Positions 59,762 to 64,000 of a stretch of 64,000 bases of DNA are shown piece by piece (the stretch's first letter is position 1; every line of letters starts with the position of its first letter). The notes beneath the pieces are model-generated. The model was not told the DNA's origin and did no database searches. It worked only from the letters and a program-made list of their open reading frames with translations. Both the position numbers and the translations under genes were made by a program. The DNA is from Niveispirillum lacus (GTDB taxonomy: Bacteria; Pseudomonadota; Alphaproteobacteria; Azospirillales; Azospirillaceae), in the NCBI RefSeq assembly GCF_002251795.1, contig NZ_NOXU01000015.1, positions 38,774-102,773 of the forward strand, in the 5' to 3' direction.

Positions 59762-61462
59762 TTAACCAGCCCGTACGCGTTGAAGGAACCCATCCACTTC
59801 CTGACGCAGCCGTCCAGCCCCGCTGGTCAGGCCGGTTGCAGCCTCCCGCAGACCACGCGCCGCGTCGCCGGTACCGGCGGCCACCTGGGCCAGGGATTGG
59901 ACCTCGCTGGCCGCCTCGCGGCTGGCGGTGGAGGCGGACTGCACGGAGCGCGCGATTTCCTGGGTGGCCATGCGTTGCTGTTCTACAGCGGCCGCCACGG
60001 TCGTGCTGACACTCGACACATCACCGATACGGTCGGTGATTTCCGTCAGGGCCCCCACAACGGCGCTGGCCGCTTGACGGACAGCACTGATGCGGCGTTC
60101 GATTTCTTCGGTCGCCTTTGCGGTCTGGCCGGCAAGCTGCTTGACCTCCGAAGCGACGACCGCGAAACCCTTGCCGGCTTCGCCAGCGCGCGCCGCCTCG
60201 ATTGTGGCGTTCAGCGCCAGCAGGTTGGTCTGGCTGGCGATGGCGGAGATCAGGTCGACGACATTCTTAATGCCTTCCGCTTCGCTGCTAAGGTTGCGGA
60301 CAAGACCGTCAGAGCGTTCAACGGCCGCCGACGCCTGACGGGTACTGCCGGTAACCCCTTCCACCTGGCGGGCCACATCATTGAAGCTGACCGCCAGTTC
60401 TTCGGCGGCACTGGCCACCGACTGGACACCCTGGTCAGAGCTTTCGGCGGCGCGGGAGACGTGCGAAGCCGCTGTGCGGCCCTCCTCGGCGACCATGCCG
60501 AGACGTTCGGCCTCGTTCAGCACGGCACCGGCGGTCTCACCCACCGTGCGGACAGAGTTCATCACCGTCGCTTCGAAACTGTCAGCAAGGGCCAGCAGGG
60601 CCTGCCGGGCGCGGGCATCCGCTTCGACCTTTTCCGCTGACAGCCGCGATGCGTCCAGCAGAGCGGATTTGAAGCTGAACAACCCGTCCACAAGACTGTT
60701 CAGTTCATCTGCACGAACCAGGCGGGCAGGATCGACAGAGAGATCGTTGGCCGCCAGCCGCCCCATGGCCTGCGCGATGCCATCAATGCCGCTGCGGACA
60801 AGTTTGGTGATCAAGAACACCAGCAGCCCAACCGTGACCAAGGCGATCACAAGGCCAAGCACCAGCGCCCAGGAAGCGGTCACAGCGCTTTGCGCCTGTC
60901 GCTCAACACTCTCCTGCGCATCGGCCTGGATCAGCGCGGCAGCCTTGTCCAGCGCGGCAACGATGACCTGCACCTTTTCGTTGAAGGGCAGGACAGCGCC
61001 GGCTGCTGTAGCGATGTCGACCTCCAGCATGGTCGACACGACATCGACGGCACCACTGAAGCTGTCCAGTTCAACCGCCGACTTCTTGACGGTCTCCTTC
61101 AGCGCGGGGTCCGTAATCGTCTCGGAAATGACGGCCAGCCGCTTCGCCTCCTCGGCGATGGCGGTCTTGACAGTCTCAAGTTCCTTGATTGCGCCGCTGG
61201 CCGGGTTGCCGCCGGCCACCGACAGGACGGCGAAATAGGCTGAACCGAGACTGCCCCTCAGCTCTTTGACCAGGTTCTGTATTTCCGCCGCCCGCGCCAG
61301 CTTCTCATCCACCAGAACACGGGTTTCTGCGGCCTGAGAACGGAGCTCGACAATGGAGATGCTGCCCATGATCAACATGGCAAACGCGGCGACGACAGGA
61401 CCGGCCATGAGCTTGGCCAGCAGTGATAACCGGTCCAGCCGGGAGAATATCTCAGAAAGCAT
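59762..61462 (-). CDS. Methyl-accepting chemotaxis protein
   Basis: 566 residues from ATG 61462 (AAGGAA upstream; a longer reading to 61492 is possible). The first membrane helix is [20 protein letters not shown], followed by a ~150-residue periplasmic four-helix-type sensor, the second helix [24 protein letters not shown], and a long signalling coiled coil. The hairpin tip [35 protein letters not shown] binds CheA/CheW. It lies directly downstream of a TonB-dependent receptor gene on the same strand, separated by a hairpin. The ligand is unknown. Confidence 0.93.
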   Translation of the reverse strand: MLSEIFSRLDRLSLLAKLMAGPVVAAFAMLIMGSISIVELRSQAAETRVLVDEKLARAAEIQNLVKELRGSLGSAYFAVLSVAGGNPASGAIKELETVKTAIAEEAKRLAVISETITDPALKETVKKSAVELDSFSGAVDVVSTMLEVDIATAAGAVLPFNEKVQVIVAALDKAAALIQADAQESVERQAQSAVTASWALVLGLVIALVTVGLLVFLITKLVRSGIDGIAQAMGRLAANDLSVDPARLVRADELNSLVDGLFSFKSALLDASRLSAEKVEADARARQALLALADSFEATVMNSVRTVGETAGAVLNEAERLGMVAEEGRTAASHVSRAAESSDQGVQSVASAAEELAVSFNDVARQVEGVTGSTRQASAAVERSDGLVRNLSSEAEGIKNVVDLISAIASQTNLLALNATIEAARAGEAGKGFAVVASEVKQLAGQTAKATEEIERRISAVRQAASAVVGALTEITDRIGDVSSVSTTVAAAVEQQRMATQEIARSVQSASTASREAASEVQSLAQVAAGTGDAARGLREAATGLTSGAGRLRQEVDGFLQRVRAG

Positions 61463-61519
61463 AGAGGTAGTTCCTTTTGGATCGGTCCACATGCCCGCTA
61501 CCAGACGCTAAGCACGACA

Positions 61520-61552
61520 GGTTGGGTTTCCCGTTGACCGAAAAACCCAACC
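61520..61552 (-). terminator. Hairpin after the TonB-dependent receptor gene
   Basis: GGTTGGGTTT (61520-61529) pairs with AAACCCAACC (61543-61552), just after the receptor stop. The tail is weak, so read-through into the chemoreceptor gene is possible. Confidence 0.5.
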
Positions 61553-61562
61553 GAGCCGCAGA

Positions 61563-63554
61563 TCAGAACGACTGTGACAGGGACACGTAAAGACGACGTT
61601 CGGTCTCCAACGACGCTGTGGTCGCGGTGCTCGAGCGCAAGAAGTCGGACGCGGTTGCGCGGAGTTCGGTACCCGTGGAGAAGGTGTAGGCAGCGGTCGC
61701 CGTACCGGTGACAAATGAACCGACCTTCGTTGGCACCTGGGAACCAGCCAGCGTACCCGTACCGGGACGTAGCAGATAACGATCTGACTGCCAAGTCAAC
61801 CCCAAGTCAGCCGAGAAGCCACCCTGAGACCAACCCAGCCCACCACGTAACTTATGCTCCGGCGTTGCATCCTCGAATTTAATCGGGCGGGTCGCCCTGG
61901 CACCGCGGTTCACGGTCAGGTCATCATCGATTTGGGTCCAGGTATAGGACGCCGAATAGGACAAGCCACCGGCCAACGCACCATTAATGTCTGCTTCCAG
62001 TCCCCAGGATGAGGAGTTGCCGGCATTCACCATGGTCTGGCTCAGGACACCGTTGATGACCATCCGGTCCGCGACGCCGCCCGTGAAGGTCTTCAGGTCC
62101 TTGGTATGCTGGCGATAGGCGGTGATACCAAGCCGACCGTTGATCGCTTCGACGGTCCGGTCATAGCCCACTTCAAAACTGGTGATCCGGGACGGATCGA
62201 TGCGGGGATTGCCAACTGTCGGGATTGCTCCGACGATGTAATACCCGCCCAGTTCCAAAAGGCTGGGCAACTGATTGGCCATCCCAAATGTTGCGCGCCA
62301 TGTGCTGATGGCGTCCGGCTTGTAGACCAGACCGCTATTGTAGCTGATCTTGGTCATATCGCGGTCATAGTCGGTCTGCCGCCAGGGAGGCGCGATCGGG
62401 CCTGAATAGTCCAGGCTGAACATGTCCAGACGAACAGCGTTGGTGAAAGACACATTGTCGGAGACTTTCCAGTCCCACATGGTCGATCCGGCATAGACAT
62501 CATAGCCGATGTTGGCACCGGGCGACGGCCAACGGCCCATTTCCGCGCGGCGATATTCGGCTGTGAACTTCAGGGTATGGTCAGAGCCGACCTGCAAAAG
62601 ATCGGCAAGCTGAACCACCGTTGTTGTCACGTCTGACGCACCAAACGCCAGATAGTCGAAATCCATCTTGTTGCGGTAAGCCATCAGGCTCACCAAGCCA
62701 AGTGAACCCGCGTCGATGGTCAGATCAGTTTTGGCGGACTCGGCGACATACTTGATGCCAAGGTAGCTGTTGGTGGTGTTGTAATTGGCCTGGAACGAAT
62801 AGCTCCGCGACAGCTCCACACCCCACTGGATGGTGTCAGTGACCTGCGTCAGACCCGACAGGGACACATAGTTCGCTTCGGGGCTGGTCAGACGTGAGCG
62901 TTCGAGAGCGGTGATTGGGCCTTTTTCAAACTCATCCTGTTCCTTGTAACCGGCAGACAGCTTCACCCCTACACGCTCGCCCAGCTTCAGCGTCTTGACC
63001 ATATTGGCCTCGCGCTTGCCATCGGTGCCACCACGCAGCGTCGCCGTTCCGGTCTCGTCGTACAGCGGGTTCACGGTGATGATGTTGACAACACCGGCAA
63101 CGGCATTGAAGCCATAGATCGCCCCGACCGGACCCTTGACGATTTCGATCTGCTTGATTTCCGGCAACTGCACCGGAATGGTGTTCCAGACCACCATCGC
63201 AAAGTGGTCATTGTAGACTTGGCGTCCATTGACCAGCACCAGCAGGCGCGGATAGCTGCCCTGGTTATAACCGCGGACCGCCACATCGGCGCTGCCGCTG
63301 CCCCATCGCAGAAGATCCATGCCGCTGTAGCGGTTCAGGATATCCGGAAGATTGTCCAGGCCGCTCGCTTTGATCTCAGCGCCGGTGATGATGCGCAACG
63401 CCGCGGGGGCGTCTGAGGCGACCTGTGGTTTGCCAGTGGCGCTCGTGGTCACCGGCTGACCAAATGCATCTTGCAGGGCCGTATAGTTGATTGTCTGTGC
63501 CTGGGCGCCAACTGCAAGCAGGGCCGTCGCACCGAGCAGAAAAGACTTTTTCAT
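61563..63554 (-). CDS. TonB-dependent outer-membrane receptor
   Basis: 663 residues. The signal peptide is KKSFLLGATALLAVGAQAQ. The plug domain has ITGAEIKASGLDNLPDILNR, SADVAVRGYNQGSYPRLLVL and IEIVKGPVGAIYGFNAVAGV, the usual plug motifs. The 22-strand barrel follows and ends in a terminal Phe (RLYVSLSQSF), as in outer-membrane barrels. Ligand unknown: the closest-looking relatives are siderophore, cobalamin and nucleotide receptors. It is preceded by a small protein gene and followed by a chemoreceptor gene. Confidence 0.92.
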   Translation of the reverse strand: MKKSFLLGATALLAVGAQAQTINYTALQDAFGQPVTTSATGKPQVASDAPAALRIITGAEIKASGLDNLPDILNRYSGMDLLRWGSGSADVAVRGYNQGSYPRLLVLVNGRQVYNDHFAMVVWNTIPVQLPEIKQIEIVKGPVGAIYGFNAVAGVVNIITVNPLYDETGTATLRGGTDGKREANMVKTLKLGERVGVKLSAGYKEQDEFEKGPITALERSRLTSPEANYVSLSGLTQVTDTIQWGVELSRSYSFQANYNTTNSYLGIKYVAESAKTDLTIDAGSLGLVSLMAYRNKMDFDYLAFGASDVTTTVVQLADLLQVGSDHTLKFTAEYRRAEMGRWPSPGANIGYDVYAGSTMWDWKVSDNVSFTNAVRLDMFSLDYSGPIAPPWRQTDYDRDMTKISYNSGLVYKPDAISTWRATFGMANQLPSLLELGGYYIVGAIPTVGNPRIDPSRITSFEVGYDRTVEAINGRLGITAYRQHTKDLKTFTGGVADRMVINGVLSQTMVNAGNSSSWGLEADINGALAGGLSYSASYTWTQIDDDLTVNRGARATRPIKFEDATPEHKLRGGLGWSQGGFSADLGLTWQSDRYLLRPGTGTLAGSQVPTKVGSFVTGTATAAYTFSTGTELRATASDFLRSSTATTASLETERRLYVSLSQSF

Positions 63555-63588
63555 TTTTCGTGTCTCCTGGTGATCTTGGGCGCCGGGA

Positions 63589-63966
63589 TTAGTGCGCGGT
63601 CACAAGCATTTGGAAATTCTTGTCGAAGCTGACACCGGCTTTGGTCAGCGCTGCCGTGTTCACATGGTATTTGGCAGCACCGGAGGCCTGGCGTTCCACA
63701 GCCAAGGCGCATTTGCCCGCTTCCATGCAGGCCATATCACCGATCAGCAACTGGCCCGGCGCGGCCTTGCCTGACAGGTCAACGCTGCCGACGACGATAA
63801 CGGCAACAGCACCAGTCAGATCGGCGCCCGCGCCGGACACCACCTTGGCGGCGACATCAGCGCCCAAGGCACCTTTGACCGCATCACCCGCCGCACCCTG
63901 ACCGCCTTCTGTCACAATGGTTACAGCGACCGGTTTGGCAGGCTTGGGCTGCAGAAAATTGGACAC
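63589..63966 (-). CDS. Small protein with YfiR-like C-terminus
   Basis: Up to 125 residues, starting at GTG 63966 or a little downstream; GGAG touches the GTG, so the exact start is unclear. The C-terminal part (LLIGDMACMEAGKCALAVER, then YHVNTAALTKAGVSFDKNFQ) resembles the end of YfiR/HmsC (DUF4154) proteins, which accompany TonB receptors and c-di-GMP enzymes, but no signal peptide is seen. The two cysteines of DMACMEAGKC fit that family's disulfide region. It lies 34 bases before the receptor gene. A TATTAT -10-like hexamer is at 63991-63996. Confidence 0.55.
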   Translation of the reverse strand: MSNFLQPKPAKPVAVTIVTEGGQGAAGDAVKGALGADVAAKVVSGAGADLTGAVAVIVVGSVDLSGKAAPGQLLIGDMACMEAGKCALAVERQASGAAKYHVNTAALTKAGVSFDKNFQMLVTAH

Positions 63967-64000
63967 CTCCGGAAACTGCCGATTTCTGCTATAATAGGGC

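Overview
The window looks like part of a large secondary replicon (chromid or megaplasmid) of a high-GC alphaproteobacterium of the Azospirillum/Niveispirillum type (Rhodospirillales). The reasons are FlaF beside FlgE/FlgK/FlgL, alphaproteobacterial PAS_5 and RHH_4 family proteins, many RpoN-type promoters, and an iteron-type repA-parA-parB replication and partition locus next to core genes (secDF, hemH, tdk, a WecA-like transferase). No rRNA, tRNA or CRISPR array was seen. The genus assignment is inference.

Layout. (1) 0-5.6 kb: a small RHH protein, a cyclase/AAA/TPR regulator and a TPR-glycosyltransferase-like protein. (2) 5.7-15.9 kb: a flagellar block with FlaF, a possible exported PPC-like protein, an SprA-like metalloprotease, a giant FlgE, then flgK-flgL plus a small gene. 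FlgE and FlgL are enlarged by similar ~100-residue inserted modules. (3) 16-24.5 kb: methyltransferase, thymidine kinase, YchJ-like protein, ferrochelatase, OxyR, a three-gene copper delivery set (DUF2946, PCu(A)C, SCO) and a PAS protein. (4) 24.45-30.4 kb: the replicon core. An origin with about a dozen TCCTTAC...TTGGGGG iterons and an AT-rich segment precedes repA; phnA and a hydrolase follow, then parA-parB with a 14-bp palindrome (candidate parS) just behind parB and copies at 21.0 and 23.8 kb. Further iterons lie at 20.06, 29.65-29.69 and 30.38-30.41 kb, and look-alikes inside oxyR. (5) 30.8-39.1 kb: an RND efflux operon, a polyprenyl-phosphate sugar-phosphate transferase, and a PepSY/cytochrome b pair. 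(6) 39.2-52.2 kb, minus strand: secDF, then a complete guanidine uptake and degradation operon (ABC transporter, two DUF1989 proteins, biotin carboxylase of the urea/guanidine type, allophanate hydrolase). It is preceded by a guanidine-I (ykkC) riboswitch and a consensus sigma-54 promoter. (7) 52.5-64 kb: a YqhA-like membrane protein, a periplasmic solute-binding protein, a 1689-residue protein built almost wholly of octapeptide repeats L[ST]xxQ[ILV]xx behind a sigma-54-like promoter, a chemoreceptor, a TonB-dependent receptor and a small protein.

How the parts work together. The guanidine operon is a nitrogen-scavenging unit with two apparent control layers: RpoN for nitrogen status and the riboswitch for substrate. 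The flgE and flgK promoters and that of the octapeptide-repeat protein share the same sigma-54 pattern, which tentatively ties the unknown giant protein to the flagellar/RpoN regulon. The strongest candidates for something undescribed are the octapeptide-repeat protein, the modules shared by hook and hook-filament junction proteins, and the scattered iteron/parS layout.
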